A program made the position numbers and the translations under genes. From Streptomyces sp. MRC013 (GTDB lineage Bacteria; Actinomycetota; Actinomycetes; Streptomycetales; Streptomycetaceae), in assembly GCF_023614235.1 (NCBI RefSeq), contig NZ_CP094264.1:62001-126000 (forward strand): DNA of 64,000 nucleotides. Direction: 5' to 3'. Below are positions 8,720 through 19,627 of the stretch, piece after piece. The stretch's first letter is position 1. The number at the start of each line of letters is the position of its first letter. Under the pieces are notes generated by a model. That model did no database searches and was not told where the DNA came from. It saw only the letters and a list, made by a program, of their open reading frames with translations.

Positions 8720-9919
8720 TCAGGCGAGTCCGCGCAGCATGAGGTTCCAGTAGAGGAAGGGCAGGCCGCGCCGCTTGAGGTACCACATGTCGGTGCGCTC
8801 GCGGACGGTGTCGATCACCGGGATCGACGGGGCGGGCCGCCCGCTGTAGTCGAACTCGGCGAGCAGCACCTTGTCGCGCGCCGTGGTCAGCGGGCACGAG
8901 GAGTAGCCGTCGTAGGCGGCCGTGGGCTCCCGGCCGTTCATCGATGCCAGGAGGTTCTCGACGAGCACGGGCGCCTGCTTGCGCACGGCGGCGCCGGTCT
9001 TGGAGTTGGGGGTCGACCCGGCGTCGCCGAGGGCCCAGACGTTGGGGTACCTGACGTGCCGCATCGTGTGCTTGTCGACCTCGACGTAGCCGGCCGGGTC
9101 GTCCGCGTCGGCCAGCGGACCGCGCTTGATCCAGTCCGGGGCGCTCTGCGGTGGCACGAGGTGCGCCATGTCGTACGGCAGGGTCGTCGTGTTCCCGGAG
9201 CCGAGGTCGGTGACGGTCACCTCGCGGGCCTCGGGGCGCACTTCGGTGACCTCGCTGCCGTAGTGGACGTGGATCCCGTACCGGCGGACCACGTCCTCCA
9301 GCACGCGGGCGAACTCCGGGACGCCGAAGACGGCGGGGCCCGGGAGGACGAGGTGGACGTCGATCCTGCCGAGCACTCCCTTCTCGCGCCAGTGGTCGGC
9401 GGCGAGGTAGGCGATCTTCTGCGGAGCGCCGCCGCACTTGATGGCGCCCGACGGCATGCCGAACACCGCGCTGCCCGAGCGGGTGCTCCGGATGAAGCGC
9501 CAGGTCGCGGGGGCCGTGTGGGGCAGGTAGTTGCTGGACAGGCCGTCCTCGCCGAGTCCGGCCTCCAGGCCCGGCACGCGGTCCCAGTCCAGTTGGATCC
9601 CGGGGCAGACCACGAGGTGGTCGTAGGAGACGGAGCCGCCGTCGTCCAGGGCCACCTCCTGTGCCTCGGGGTCGACGGCGACCGCGGCGCGGCGGATCCA
9701 CCGCACGCCCTTGGGGATGACGGACTCCTGCGGGCGGATGCTCTCCTCCAGCGGCGCCCGCCCACCGCCGACCAGCGTCCACAGGGGCTGGTAGTGGTGG
9801 CGGGGGCTCGGGTCGAGCACTCCGACGTCCTGTTCGCCGGCGCGGCGGAGCCGGGCCGCCACCGAGACGCCCGCGGTCCCGCCGCCGATGATCACGATCC
9901 GGTGGTGCTGCTTGGTCAC
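8720..9919 (-). CDS. sqr: Sulfide:quinone oxidoreductase (SQRDL-like)
   Basis: This is a flavoprotein of 399 residues that oxidises sulfide to persulfide at the membrane and reduces quinone. The FAD-binding Rossmann motif IIGGGTAGVSVAARL lies near residues 10-24. The redox cysteines expected in type II enzymes are visible: C162 in AIKCGGAPQKI and C342 in GYSSCPLTT, with C105 in LVVCPGIQLDW. The AEFDYSG and YLKRRGLPFLYWNLM stretches also match the mitochondrial SQRDL group. GTG 9919 is chosen. A TTG at 9922 is possible, with GGAGAG at about 9930-9935. The perfect palindrome AAATGTACGTACATTT lies 24 bases upstream, so the gene probably heads an operon under the GntR regulator encoded at 5111. 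Confidence 0.93.
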   Translation of the reverse strand: MTKQHHRIVIIGGGTAGVSVAARLRRAGEQDVGVLDPSPRHHYQPLWTLVGGGRAPLEESIRPQESVIPKGVRWIRRAAVAVDPEAQEVALDDGGSVSYDHLVVCPGIQLDWDRVPGLEAGLGEDGLSSNYLPHTAPATWRFIRSTRSGSAVFGMPSGAIKCGGAPQKIAYLAADHWREKGVLGRIDVHLVLPGPAVFGVPEFARVLEDVVRRYGIHVHYGSEVTEVRPEAREVTVTDLGSGNTTTLPYDMAHLVPPQSAPDWIKRGPLADADDPAGYVEVDKHTMRHVRYPNVWALGDAGSTPNSKTGAAVRKQAPVLVENLLASMNGREPTAAYDGYSSCPLTTARDKVLLAEFDYSGRPAPSIPVIDTVRERTDMWYLKRRGLPFLYWNLMLRGLA

Positions 9920-9942
9920 CAAGGGAACTCTCCAGCTCGATC

Positions 9943-9958
9943 AAATGTACGTACATTT
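9943..9958. promoter_or_regulatory. Putative GntR operator upstream of sqr
   Basis: AAATGTACGTACATTT is a perfect 16-bp palindrome placed in the sqr promoter/leader region. It matches the site in front of the gntR gene at 12 of the central 14 positions or better. Confidence 0.7.
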
Positions 9959-10712
9959 ACGCTAGGCCGCGCGGTGCCGGAAGGGCAAGTCGCCTCCGCG
10001 AATCCCTCTCCGCACGTACGCGCATCGCGCCTCCCACGGGCGCGGCCGACCGGCCGGCCGCGGCGGATCCCGGCGCCCTCCGGCTCCCGCACGGGACGCG
10101 CCGTGCGCCCGCAGGGCACCCCCGCGTCCCGCGACCGCCGCCTCCGGTCAGGCCCCGCCGCGCACCGTGCCGGGGAGGCGGCCGGGCCGCGGCCCGGCGG
10201 CGGGGCCCTTCCGCCTCCGCCCTCCGCCCGGACGGCGCCCCCGGGCCGAAATCCCCTCCTCCGGCGTCCGCCGAAGCGGGTCGGGCTCGCGGGACGGCGA
10301 CGGGACGTACCGTCGGCAGGCGGCCTGCGCCCTGTCGGCGTCGCGGCCGAGGGGCGTCTCCCGGCTCCTCGGGGTCGGCGCCGGGCTCCGCGGGGCCGGT
10401 TTCACCCCCGACGGTCGCGAACGGCTCCGCGGCCCTTTCCGCGTCCCGCCTCGACCCCGCGGCCCGAATGCGTATACGGATTCCTGGAAGTAGGATTCCG
10501 GTAGAGAGCCGCCCCGGCCGAATGTTCCGACAGCGGCCGACTGCATCGGACCACCGCCTCCCCCCTTGCAGTTCCCCCCGTCGTTCACGGGCTCGACGAG
10601 CGGACGGGGGAAATCCCGGGCAGGAGCCGGCGGCACTCTCGGGCCGTACGGCGAAATCCGCTGTCTCACAGGCCGGTCGGCATGTTCGTTCCGTACGGGA
10701 TGGGAGGTCATC
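9959..10712. other. Divergent intergenic region
   Basis: This region lies between sqr and the secreted protein at 10713. A pair of GGATTCC direct repeats occurs at 10478-10484 and 10493-10499, beside a GTATAC palindrome. It may be a promoter element for the + strand gene. Nothing else is recognised. Confidence 0.35.
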
Positions 10713-11213
10713 ATGCGCAATCGATCGGCGATCGCGTCCGCGGCAGCGGTACTGGCTCTGACGGGGAGCGTCCCCGCGTATTCGGCGGTCACGGCCGCGC
10801 CTTCCGGCAGCATCGGATCCACCGCCGGGACGGCACCCGACCTGGCCCTCCCCGCCGCGTCGATCACCCCCGGCAGTTTCACGGCACAGCAGTCCGGGGG
10901 CAACTGGACCATCACCTTCTCACGCACCCTCAACTTCTCCTCTTTCGAGGTGAACAACCAGTTCCCGTTCCAGGCCTGGGCCGAACTGTGGGAGCAGGGC
11001 GAATCCGATGACGACTTCCTCGGCCGCACCCGTGTGTCCAACGTCTCGCCCAGTTCCTCGGGTGTGACGATGAACGCGACGTTCAGGCGGACGAGCAGTC
11101 AACTGGACACGGAGCTGGGCGGTGAGGAGATCTACGCAAAGGCGGTCCTGAAGAACCTGGAGACCGGCCAGGTCTTCCAGGCGACGACTCGCCGCATCCA
11201 GATCTCGCCCTGA
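10713..11213 (+). CDS. Secreted protein of unknown function
   Basis: This is a 166-residue protein with a clear Sec signal peptide (MRNRSAIASAAAVLALTGSV, cleavage near YSA). The mature part is rich in Ser, Thr and aromatic residues and looks beta-stranded (NWTITFSRTLNFSSFEVNN, FQAWAELWEQGESDDDFLG). It has no cysteine and no motif I can assign. The regular strand spacing and small size suggest a single beta-sandwich domain, which is inference only. The start ATG 10713 follows GGGAGG at about 10702-10707. It is followed by a long perfect palindrome that probably terminates transcription. Confidence 0.8.
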   Translation: MRNRSAIASAAAVLALTGSVPAYSAVTAAPSGSIGSTAGTAPDLALPAASITPGSFTAQQSGGNWTITFSRTLNFSSFEVNNQFPFQAWAELWEQGESDDDFLGRTRVSNVSPSSSGVTMNATFRRTSSQLDTELGGEEIYAKAVLKNLETGQVFQATTRRIQISP

Positions 11214-11422
11214 GCACACCGGGGCGTCACGTTCCGCGCGCTCCGTTCGCATACGCCGCCGGCCCCCGCCGGACGGCCGGCAGGGGGCCGCCGCCCGACA
11301 GGGGCCCGGCCCCGCCGCGAGCGGCCCCGGTGTCCTCGCGGGCGGCGGCCCCGATCACGGACTCACGCTTCCGCAGGGCCCGTACCGCTCCCCCGGGACG
11401 GTACGGGCCCTGCACCGCCGAC

Positions 11423-11462
11423 GGAGACCGTCCCGGCGGCCCGGGCCGCCGGGACGGTCTCC
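11423..11462. terminator. 40-bp perfect palindrome, probable terminator
   Basis: GGAGACCGTCCCGGCGGCCC and its exact reverse complement abut with no loop. It lies about 200 bases after the secreted-protein gene and before the oppositely oriented FG-GAP relic, so it could act on both strands. Confidence 0.6.
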
Positions 11463-11559
11463 GGACGAGGGCGCCGGGGGGACACGCGAAGGAGCACGGC
11501 CGGCGCGGTGCGCCGATGCCGGCCGTGTGGCAGCGGGCCTCCGCCGGCCCGCGCGGCCC

Positions 11560-12260
11560 CCGTCCGGTCGCCTCCAGGCGGTGACGTACCGGGGGGTCCC
11601 CGCGGCGTACGCCGGGTCCGCCGGCGGGCTCGACGCCGCGCCCGTGCCGCGGAACCACCCCAGCCCGCCGGCCTCGTCACGGGCGAGCAGGGCGCCTTGC
11701 CGACGGCCGGGCCGCCGCCCGGGGCGATGATCGCCGTGTACGCGTCCCGGCCGGTGGCGACCTTGGAGCGGGGGCGTAGGGCCGCGCCGCACCGCCGGTG
11801 CCCCGGTACAGCCGCAGCATCCCGGTGACGTCGCGGGCATACGGGTCGGCGCGGCCGTCCCGGTGACGTCCACGCCGCCGGTCAGGGCGTTGCGGACCCG
11901 TCGGCCCGGACCCCCCTCCGCGTGGACGGCGAACGGCCCGCATTCGACGCCCGTGCCGCGGTGGAGCCGCGGGACGCCCGCCTTCTCCCGGGCGATCAGG
12001 CCGGCGTGGCCGTCGCCCGCGACGTCACCGGCCCCGCGCACGGACGAGGGGACGTCCCGGCCGGTGCCGACCCGCGCCCGCGGTTCGAAGACCGCTTCGG
12101 TGCCGTACCGCCTGCCGGAGACGGGGTGGTACCACGGCAGGCCGGAGGGCTCCCGGGCGACGACACCGCCGCCGCGGCCGTCCGTGGCGATCGGGGACAG
12201 CCCGGTGATCGCGTCGAAGGCGTCCCAGCCGGACCCGAGCCGCCGGCCCGCGGCCGGCGG
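11560..12260 (-). pseudogene. Decayed FG-GAP/VCBS-repeat secreted protein
   Basis: No single frame is open, but the minus strand carries four recognisable FG-GAP-like fragments in different frames. From 12240 downward they read VVAREPSGLPWYHP, DVAGDGHAGLIAREKAGVP, YARDVTGMLRLYRGTG and LLARDEAGGLGWFRGTG. These resemble the repeats DLLARDRDGVLWLYPGRGDG in the intact gene at 20476-21684. The N-terminus and signal peptide are missing. Because several frame changes are needed and the start is absent, I read it as a relic rather than a simple base-calling error. Boundaries are approximate. Confidence 0.5.
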
Positions 12261-12296
12261 CTCCCCTCGTCGAGGGTCTCCCTCGGGCGTCCGGGG

Positions 12297-13945
12297 TCAG
12301 AAGCGGTCCGGGGCGCGCTCCGGGAGCGGGGAGCCGGGAAGGGTGTTCCGCTTCTGGTTCTTCCGCGCCTCCGCGTTCGACTCGGCCGTGGCCCTGCAGG
12401 TCACGTCCCTCGCCGGGAGCCTGCCGGTGGTCAGGTAGCCGGTGACCGTGCCGTCCGTGCACGCGTCGCCGTTCGGGTAGACGCCGTGGCCCTCGCCGCC
12501 GAGGACGGTGACCATCCTCGAGCGCTTCAGGGCGGCGTGCAGGGCCTGAGCGCTGGGCAGCGGGGTCTGGGAGTCCCATTCGTTCTGGACGACCAGGGAG
12601 CCGACCCTGTTGCCGACCCCGGTCACCGGTTCCACGGACTCGTCCCAGAACGCACAGGGCTTGATGCTGGACGCGAAGTCGCCGTAGAGCGGGTAGCGGC
12701 CCCTGTCCTCGACGGCGTCCCGCCGGTAGCTCTCGGGGTCGCGGGGCCACGCGGCCGAGTTGTCGCCGCACACCACGGCCCAGAAAGCCGCCGTCATGTT
12801 GTCGGACGGGACCTCTGCGGGGTCGGCGGCGGCGTCCGCAGCCCCGGCTCCCCCCGTCCCGGTGAACGGCGCGAGCCTCTTCGCGGAGGCGGGCCCGCCG
12901 TCCGCCGCCTTCCTCAGCTCCACGATCCCCTCGCTGGCCAGCCGGGGGCTGAAGACCGCCCGGCGCATACCGCTGCGGACGTCGTCACCGGTGAGCGGGT
13001 GCCCCTCCAGCTCGATGGGCTTCTCGTCCGCTCGCGCGACCAGGTCCCAGAAGGTCCGGTCGACCTCCTTCGGGGTGTCGCCGAGGCCGTACTGCTCCGA
13101 CCTCCGGGCGGCCCACTCGGTCCAGCGGTCGAACGCGGGCTCGGCGCCCTCCGCCCACCACTGGACATCATCCCCGCCAGGCGCGCGCCGGATCGACCGC
13201 GCTGTCCAGGACGAACCGGTCGGCCCGGCCGGGGAAGAGCTGGGTGTAGACGGCGCCCAGGTAGGTGCCGTACGAGTAGCCCAGGTACGAGATCCTCCTC
13301 TCGCCGAGGACCGCCCGGAGCAGATCCATGTCGCGCGCGGTGTTGCGCGTGGTGATGTGCGGGAGCGTGTCGCCCGCCTTCTCCCTGCACTTGTCGGCGA
13401 AGCCGCGCGCCCAGGCGACGTCCTTGTCGAACGTCTCCTTCCGGTACGGCCGCAGCCAGTTCTCCTCCGCCGGCTCCAGGCCGCAGGAGACCGGGCTGCT
13501 CCGTCCCACACCGCGCGGGTCGAAGCCGATGAGGTCGTACTTCCGCTGTACGGGCTCGGGGAGGCTCTCCCGCATTCCCAGCGGCATGTGGAGTCCCTGG
13601 CCCCCGGGGCCGCCGGGGTTGGAGAGGAGGACGCCGCGCCGCTCACCGGGCACGGCGCTCCTGATCCGCGACACGGCCAGATCGATCCGGTCGCCCCCGG
13701 GGGGCCCGGTAGTCCAGCGGGACCTTGATCGTGGCGCATTCGAACTCCGCCGGGAGGTCGGCGTCGCACCGCTTCCACCGCGGCTTCTGCTTCACGTACC
13801 GGTCCAGCGGGCCTCCGGCGGCGGCCGGGGCGGCCGTCGACGAGGCGGCGGCCGGGGCGGCGGTGGCCGTCGGGGGGACGAGCGTGGGAGCCAGCGTCGC
13901 CGTGACACTCACGGCCAACAGGGGCGCGAGACGTCGTCTGCGCAC
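12297..13945 (-). CDS. Secreted tripeptidyl-aminopeptidase-type alpha/beta hydrolase, two frameshifts
   Basis: A GTG at 13945 follows GAAGGA and starts a signal peptide (RRRRLAPLLAVSVTATLAP, then an Ala/Pro-rich region). The hydrolase domain follows with GPGGQG and the nucleophile elbow GYSYGTYLGA. The C-terminal TAP-like region contains QNEWDSQTPLP and GGEGHGVYPNG, holding the probable Asp and His of the triad. The family (Streptomyces SlpD/SlpE, Tap) removes N-terminal tripeptides from secreted proteins. The reading frame changes twice: at the C5/G6 run 13694-13704, where one base is extra, and at the C4 run 13172-13175, where one base is missing. The two shifts cancel, and all conserved motifs survive when corrected. 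The full product is about 549 aa. Confidence 0.82.
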
Positions 13946-14090
13946 GATATCGATCCTTCCGGTCGCGTGTTCGGACGGGAAGGATCTTTCAGGAGCCGAC
14001 CCCCCGTGCGGATCCCCCGCTGGGTCGTACCTCCTCTCCACCTCGGGGATGACACAGGGGTCTTGGGCAGTACCGGAGTGGGAGGAAGCC

Positions 14091-14190
14091 GACCCGGGTT
14101 CCGGCCCGGCCCCGATCCCGCCCCGACCCGGGCTCCTCCCCCGGCCCCGATCCCGTCCCGACCCGGGTTCCGGTCCCGGCCCCTCCCGCG
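14091..14190. repeat. Imperfect tandem direct repeat, about 34-bp unit
   Basis: Nearly three copies of a unit starting GACCCGGG and containing CGGCCCCGATCCCG lie in the noncoding gap between the hydrolase start and the methyltransferase end. No function is evident. Confidence 0.6.
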
Positions 14191-14342
14191 CCGCGGGGCC
14201 GGCCGGTCCCTCCCTCCCGTGCCGGCGTCCGCCCCCGCGCCGACCGCACCGCCGCGATCAAAGCGGCGTCCCCGACCGGTGCGCGCCCCCTCCGGGGAAG
14301 CGCTGCGCGGCACGGGCCGCGTCCGCTTCGGGTGCGCTCTCC

Positions 14343-15011
14343 TCAGCCGGGCCGCCTGGCCGTGAGGACCACACCCGGTCCGCTCCGTTCGTCGGCGGGG
14401 AGGCGGAGTTCGGCGACCGGGCGCAGTCCGGCCCGCTCGACCAGGTCCACGAGCCGTTCCGGGCGCCACCGGTGTGTCGTCCAACGGACGGGCACCCCTC
14501 CGTAGGCCTCGGTCCGCACCACGTCCCCGTCGCCGACGTGTGTCGCGATGACGAGGTGGCCGCCCGGCTTCAGGGCGCGTGCGAACAGGGCGAGGACCTG
14601 TGGAAGGACGTCGCGGGGCAGGTTGAACAGCGACCACCACCCGAGCACGCCTCCGAGGGAGGCCTCCGCGAGGTCGAGGTCGGTGGCGGAGGCGACGCCG
14701 AAGCGGCATCCCGGATGAAGGCGGCGGGCGTTCTCGATCATGCGGGGGGAGAGGTCCACCCCGGACACGTCCAGTCCGCGTTCGGCGAGGTAGGCGGTCA
14801 CCGTTCCGGGGCCGCACCCGACGTCGAGGACGGGACCGAGCCCGCCCACGGTGTCGGCGAAGGCGTCGATCGCAGCCTTGAGCCACGGATGGGCGCGGAC
14901 GTCGCCGACTCCCGTCGTCAGCACCATGTGGGCGTAGTCGTCGGCCACCCGGTCGTAGGACTCGCGGACCGTGTCGAGGTCGGCCGGTCGGTCGATGTGG
15001 TGTGCGCGCAT
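14343..15011 (-). CDS. Class I SAM-dependent methyltransferase
   Basis: This is a 222-residue methyltransferase. The SAM-binding motif I reads VLDVGCGPGTVTAYLAERG (about residues 66-84), followed by the acidic loop VSGVDLSPRMIENA and motif LGGVLGWWSLFNLP. The overall plan is that of the Methyltransf_25/UbiE-like group acting on small molecules. No substrate-specific feature is seen. The start ATG 15011 (MRAHHIDRPADLD) is preferred because the longer open frame upstream is Gly/Ala-rich and unlike a protein N-terminus. There is no operon partner. Confidence 0.88.
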   Translation of the reverse strand: MRAHHIDRPADLDTVRESYDRVADDYAHMVLTTGVGDVRAHPWLKAAIDAFADTVGGLGPVLDVGCGPGTVTAYLAERGLDVSGVDLSPRMIENARRLHPGCRFGVASATDLDLAEASLGGVLGWWSLFNLPRDVLPQVLALFARALKPGGHLVIATHVGDGDVVRTEAYGGVPVRWTTHRWRPERLVDLVERAGLRPVAELRLPADERSGPGVVLTARRPG

Positions 15012-15465
15012 CGTCCGACGATAGGCGTGCGCGGCGGTTCCGGGGCCGCGGGCGGTCGGTGCCGAGCCGCCGCCCACGGCCCGGTCGCCCGGTGGGGCCG
15101 TGCCCGGCCGCTACCGAAAGCACGCGCCCGGCTCTTCGGGAAGCGCCCGCGGCCCGCCCCGCACGCCGCCGTACGCCGGCCGCCGTACGCGCCGCCCGGC
15201 GGGCGGCGGTGATCCGCTCGGTGAGGGCCTGCGGCACGCGGGCCCCGCCCTCGGCGCCGGGGCCCGCCGCGGGTCGGTCCGCCGGCGCCCGTGGAGCGGC
15301 CGGGACCCGTCGGGTCGCCCGAGCAGCGACGCGGCGTCACGGAGCCGACCCCGGCGGCGCTTCCGGCGGTGCGCACCGGAGGCGCTACGGTGCGTACCCT
15401 CTTCGACCGACGCTCGGCTCCCGAGACGTCGTCACGCTCGACAACCCCTCCGAAAGGCCCTTCTC
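15012..15465. other. Divergent intergenic region
   Basis: This region separates the methyltransferase and the GT-C-type membrane gene. It is GC-rich with no gene recognised. The ribosome site of the membrane gene (GAAAGG, 15452-15457) lies at its right end. Confidence 0.4.
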
Positions 15466-16980
15466 ATGCCGGTCGACCGCAGGTTAGGCCTGACATTCCG
15501 TCACATGAAGCCCTCCGGGATCCCCCTGGCGTCCGCAACGCGTCCCGCGCGTCGCGATGTCCTCGTCTGGCTGGTTCCGATGCTGTGGACTTTCGCGTTC
15601 GGCCTCTGGGGGCTGTCGCGGCAGGACAGCGTGTGGCGGGACGAGGCCGCCACCTGGCAGGTGGCCCAGCGCTCCGTGGCCGAGATCTGCCACATGCTGA
15701 GCAACGTCGACGTCGTGCACGGCTGTTACTACCTCCTGATGCACGTGTTGTTCGAGTGTTTCGGACCCGGCACCACGACCCTGCGACTGCCCTCGGTCCT
15801 GGCCACGGGGATCGCCGCGGCCTGCGTGGCGGTCGTCGGCCGTCGACTGGCCGGCCGGTGGGCGGGCCTGGCGGGGGGAATGGCTCTCGGGCTGCTTCCC
15901 GCCGTGCAGTTCCACCTCCAGGAGGGCCGCCCCTACGCGATGGTCGCGGCCGGGGCCGGAATGTCCACGCTGCTCCTCGTGACCGCGCTCCAGGGGCGTG
16001 CCCGAACGCCGCACTGGATCGCCTACGGCGGCACCGTCCTGCTGACGGGGTTCCTGAACTGGCTCTCGCTCCTGGTCCTCCCGGCGCACTGGGCGACGCT
16101 GCTCTGGACCCGGGCCGGGCGCGGGGTCCGGACGCACTGGACGGTGGCCTCCGCCGCCGCCGCGGCATGCGTACTGCCGCTGATCCTCTTCAGCCGAGGC
16201 CAGTCCGCGCAGGTGTCGTGGATCCCCCCGCTGACCTGGCACATGGTGATCGGCCCAGCGGTCCTGCTGGCGATCGGCGGCATCGGTGCCCTGTCGGACC
16301 GGCCCCGAACGGGCCGGCTGTCGGCGGCAGCCGTCGGGATGCCGTTGCTGGCGGTGCCGCAGATCGGTCTCATCGGCCTGTCCCTGATCCAGCCGCTGTT
16401 CCTGGACCGGTACGTCCTTTTCAGCCTGCTGGGGCTGGCGCTCCTGATCGGTGCGGCCGTCGGCTCGGCGGTACGGGCGGCCGAATCCCCCTTCCCGAAG
16501 GCGTCGAAGTGGATGCTCCCCGCCGTGGTCGTCGCGGCGGTGGCGGCGCTGCTGCCGCAGTCGCTGGCGAAGCGGTCCCCGGCGAGCAGGGTGGACGACG
16601 TCCTCGCGGTGGCGTCGGAAGTGCGACGGCTGAAGGGGCCCGGGGGCGCGGTGCTCTTCATCCCGTCAGCGCGCCGGGACACCAGGTCCGTCTCGCCGGA
16701 GGCCTTCGCCGGTCTGCGGGACATAGCCCTGGCGGAGAGCCCGGAGAGGTCCGGGACCCTGAAGGGAGTGGAGGCGGGCCCCGCCCGCATACGTGCCGCG
16801 ATGCTGGCCCAGCAGCGGATACTGCTGGTGACGGACGCGGCGCGGGTGGCGAAACCGGTGGCGGCCGAGCGGGACGGGACGAAGGCCTCGGTACTGGAGG
16901 GGTACTTCACGGCGGTGGCCGACAAGCAGGTGCGGGGCCGGAGGGTGACCGTCTACGAACGGCTTGCGCCGGCCCGCTGA
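15466..16980 (+). CDS. GT-C-type polytopic membrane glycosyltransferase-like protein
   Basis: This is a 504-residue integral membrane protein. After a short cytoplasmic start there is a first helix (VLVWLVPMLWTFAFGLWGL). A short periplasmic loop DSVWRDEAATW follows, matching the Asp-Glu motif at the first extracytoplasmic loop of GT39/GT-C lipid-phosphosugar-dependent glycosyltransferases. About ten more helices follow, then a soluble C-terminal domain of about 120 residues. It probably transfers a mannosyl or related sugar from a polyprenyl donor to an extracellular acceptor (family inference). ATG 15466 is supported by GAAAGG 8 bases upstream; ATG 15505 is an alternative. It converges on the cholesterol oxidase gene. 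Confidence 0.8.
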   Translation: MPVDRRLGLTFRHMKPSGIPLASATRPARRDVLVWLVPMLWTFAFGLWGLSRQDSVWRDEAATWQVAQRSVAEICHMLSNVDVVHGCYYLLMHVLFECFGPGTTTLRLPSVLATGIAAACVAVVGRRLAGRWAGLAGGMALGLLPAVQFHLQEGRPYAMVAAGAGMSTLLLVTALQGRARTPHWIAYGGTVLLTGFLNWLSLLVLPAHWATLLWTRAGRGVRTHWTVASAAAAACVLPLILFSRGQSAQVSWIPPLTWHMVIGPAVLLAIGGIGALSDRPRTGRLSAAAVGMPLLAVPQIGLIGLSLIQPLFLDRYVLFSLLGLALLIGAAVGSAVRAAESPFPKASKWMLPAVVVAAVAALLPQSLAKRSPASRVDDVLAVASEVRRLKGPGGAVLFIPSARRDTRSVSPEAFAGLRDIALAESPERSGTLKGVEAGPARIRAAMLAQQRILLVTDAARVAKPVAAERDGTKASVLEGYFTAVADKQVRGRRVTVYERLAPAR

Positions 16981-17001
16981 CCGGCGGGCCGGGCCCGCCG
17001 G
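16981..17001. terminator. Bidirectional hairpin between convergent genes
   Basis: CCGGCGGG and CCCGCCGG arms with a 5-base loop start right after the stop codon of the GT-C gene, in the 43-bp gap before the convergent cholesterol oxidase gene. Confidence 0.55.
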
Positions 17002-17023
17002 CCGCCGGGGTCCGGCGGTGCGG

Positions 17024-18659
<1,636 letters not shown>

Positions 18660-19005
18660 GTCGGGTGGGAGTGCCCATGCCGTGTTCCTCGCTTTCGCGC
18701 GCACGGGGGTGTGTTCCGTTGTTTCCCGCGCGGGACGGACGACACACCGGCCGGCAGCCCGGGTTGGGCGTGACCGTCGATCGCCGCGGCCGCCGCGCAC
18801 CGCCGGACGCCCACCGGCGGTGCGCGGCGGCCCCGGGGCACCGGCTCGCCGGGCCGGCCTTCGCGCGGGCGCCTCCGGTGCGTACCGCCCCGGCCGGCCC
18901 CCTCCCTGTGCTGCTCGCGCCGCACTCCCCCGGCCGGCCGGTGGGGCCCCGCGCGCCGCGGGCGGCGTTCCGGGGCGGTGCGGCGGGCGGTCGTACGCTG
19001 GCCGG

Positions 19006-19551
19006 GTGCACAGTGTGGAACTGCTGCCCGACGAGACCACCGAGCGGGCCGTCCGCGACGTGTGGGGCCGCCTGCTGCGGGCGGGCCTGCCGAGCCAGGC
19101 CGCGCACCGGCATCCGACGAACCGCCCGCACCTCACCCTCGCCGCGGCGGACGCCCTGGTGCCCGGGGCGCGTATACGGCTGGACGAGGCGCTCGCGGTC
19201 CTGCCGCTCCCGCTGGTCCTCCGGGGAACCGTGCGGTTCACCGGTCGGATCCACGTACTGGCCTGGGCCGTCCGGAGGGACGACGCCCTGCTGCGCCTGC
19301 ACGAGGCGGTGTGGCGCGCCCTGCACGACACGTCGGCGGGAGGGCGGCTCAATCCGCTCCACGACCCCGTGCGCTGGACCCCGCACATCACCCTCGGCCG
19401 TGGCCGCGGCGCCGTCTGGCCCGTTCCGGACGAGGAGCTGTTCGGCGGTGCGTCCGGTGGGGCACCGGGCGTTCTGACGGGCCGGTGGGTCGGTGCCCGC
19501 ACCTACGACTCGGCCGCCCGTACGACCGCCCGCCTGGGGCCGCCCGGGTGA
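19006..19551 (+). CDS. 2'-5' RNA ligase-like 2H phosphoesterase
   Basis: This is a 181-residue protein of the 2H phosphoesterase superfamily. The two diagnostic H-x-T/S motifs are HLTLA (in RPHLTLAAADAL) and HITLG (in TPHITLGRGRG), about 100 residues apart as in bacterial LigT/ThpR proteins. Family members hydrolyse 2',3'-cyclic phosphate or ligate 2'-5' RNA ends. The physiological substrate is usually unknown. The GTG at 19006 (VHSVELLPDE) has no strong ribosome site. The next gene starts 76 bases downstream. Confidence 0.85.
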   Translation: MHSVELLPDETTERAVRDVWGRLLRAGLPSQAAHRHPTNRPHLTLAAADALVPGARIRLDEALAVLPLPLVLRGTVRFTGRIHVLAWAVRRDDALLRLHEAVWRALHDTSAGGRLNPLHDPVRWTPHITLGRGRGAVWPVPDEELFGGASGGAPGVLTGRWVGARTYDSAARTTARLGPPG

Positions 19552-19627
19552 GCCCGACATGCCGTGCCTCAATCGGACCGCGCGGGGTAAACGCGGCAGA
19601 ACAGGCACCTGGTCAGGAGGGATTCCG

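Noticed and set aside
14091..14190. Mobile-element end or attachment site
   Set aside because: The direct repeats are imperfect, GC-only and not associated with integrase, transposase or tRNA sequence.
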